Below, one piece after another: positions 21,565 to 21,878 of a DNA stretch of 21,878 bases. The first letter of the stretch is position 1, and every line of letters begins with the position of its first letter. The DNA is taken from the NCBI GenBank assembly GCA_013362295.1, contig JABFWJ010000376.1, forward strand, positions 1 through 21,878, in the 5' to 3' direction. The position numbers and the translations under genes are program-made. The DNA is from Thermoleophilia bacterium. Its GTDB lineage: Bacteria; Actinomycetota; Thermoleophilia; Gaiellales; Gaiellaceae. The notes under the pieces are model-generated. The model made no database searches and was not told where the DNA came from. It saw only the letters and a list, made by a program, of their open reading frames with translations.

Positions 21565-21878
21565 CCGACGTAGGCTCGAAGGAGTCGCCAGATAAGCAGT
21601 TCGCCGGCGTCGCGCTCGGCTGCGGCAACTTCGGCGGTGTCGGCTCCGCGCCGGAGTTCTTCGGCCGAGGCATGGCGGAGGACGACGCGTTCTCGATCAT
21701 GGAGCGCGCGTGGGGGGAGGGGATTCGGTGGTTCGACACCGGCGACGCCTACGGCGGCGGGCGGAGCGAAGAGTGGATCGGGAAGTGGCGCGCCGCCCGC
21801 GAGCCGGACGGGCTCGTGCTGACGACGAAGGTGTACCACGCGACGCCCGGCACGCCGGGCGACACGGGGCTCGCTCCG
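21561..21878 (+). CDS. Aldo/keto reductase (3' partial)
   Basis: The first 106 residues of an aldo/keto reductase, cut by the right window edge. Landmarks: the first strand VALGCGNFGGVG (17-28), GIRWFDTGDAYGGGRSEEWIG (54-74), with the catalytic Asp59 and Tyr64 positions and the typical RSE after them, and LVLTTKV (85-91) with the catalytic Lys90; the catalytic His lies beyond the window. These NADPH enzymes reduce carbonyls in a TIM barrel. ATG 21561 overlaps the TDO stop (ATGA); about 12 residues precede the usual first strand. It continues the transporter operon and may reduce or oxidise a pathway carbonyl. Confidence 0.9.
   Translation, partial: MTDVGSKESPDKQFAGVALGCGNFGGVGSAPEFFGRGMAEDDAFSIMERAWGEGIRWFDTGDAYGGGRSEEWIGKWRAAREPDGLVLTTKVYHATPGTPGDTGLAP

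Noticed and set aside
1..21878. CRISPR arrays, tRNA/rRNA genes, insertion sequences, phage genes, toxin-antitoxin pairs
   Set aside because: Looked for on both strands; no repeats with regular spacing, no cloverleaf, no transposase or integrase motifs were seen.

Overview
The window is very GC-rich and dense with genes, most of them joined by 4-base ATGA or GTGA overlaps, with frequent GTG starts. Together with a DNA-encoded F420/flavin-type oxidoreductase, a CoxL/CoxG pair and a Liv-type transporter, this suggests a high-GC actinobacterium, most likely Thermoleophilia-like (Gaiellales or Solirubrobacterales). That placement is an inference from style and gene content; no rRNA or other phylogenetic marker is present. 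No tRNA, rRNA, CRISPR array, transposase or integrase was seen, and no gene-free stretch exceeds 300 bases.

Region 1 (1-9755, plus strand) is the end of a long catabolic operon. In order it encodes the large subunit of a xanthine-dehydrogenase/CoxL-type molybdenum hydroxylase (cut at the left edge), a CoxG-like SRPBCC protein, a luciferase-like flavin/F420 oxidoreductase, an M20 deacylase-like protein, a fumarylacetoacetate-hydrolase-family protein, an M24 creatinase/prolidase-fold enzyme, a LeuA/homocitrate-synthase-like aldol condensing enzyme and a CrtI/PYROXD2-like FAD oxidoreductase. Junctions overlap by 4-8 bases except a 10-base gap after coxG. A single DsrE-like gene with its own ribosome binding site follows (9842-10204).

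Region 2 (10220-12403, minus strand) holds small accessory genes: a VOC protein, a dimeric alpha/beta-barrel protein, a cupin, a 67-residue helical hypothetical protein and a GntR/FCD regulator. The regulator is divergent from region 3 across only 59 bases, so it is the obvious candidate regulator.

Region 3 (12463-21878, plus strand) is a second operon: a sugar-phosphate-isomerase-like TIM barrel, a complete branched-chain-amino-acid-type ABC transporter (binding protein, two ATPases, two permeases), two tandem ketopantoate-reductase-family genes, a second M24-fold protein that has lost most metal ligands, a tryptophan-2,3-dioxygenase-family protein and an aldo/keto reductase cut at the right edge.

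Taken together the window reads as uptake and breakdown of an organic nitrogen compound, perhaps an indole or other N-heterocycle: import (Liv system), ring hydroxylation or cleavage (molybdenum hydroxylase, TDO, flavin enzyme), C-N and C-C bond hydrolysis (M20, M24, FAH) and redox or condensation steps (reductases, LeuA-like). No substrate can be named from sequence alone. The most notable sequence-level points are the altered active sites of the M20 and second M24 proteins, a terminator-like hairpin inside the start of the first ABC ATPase gene, and a perfect 12-bp-arm AT-rich palindrome inside the first M24 gene.
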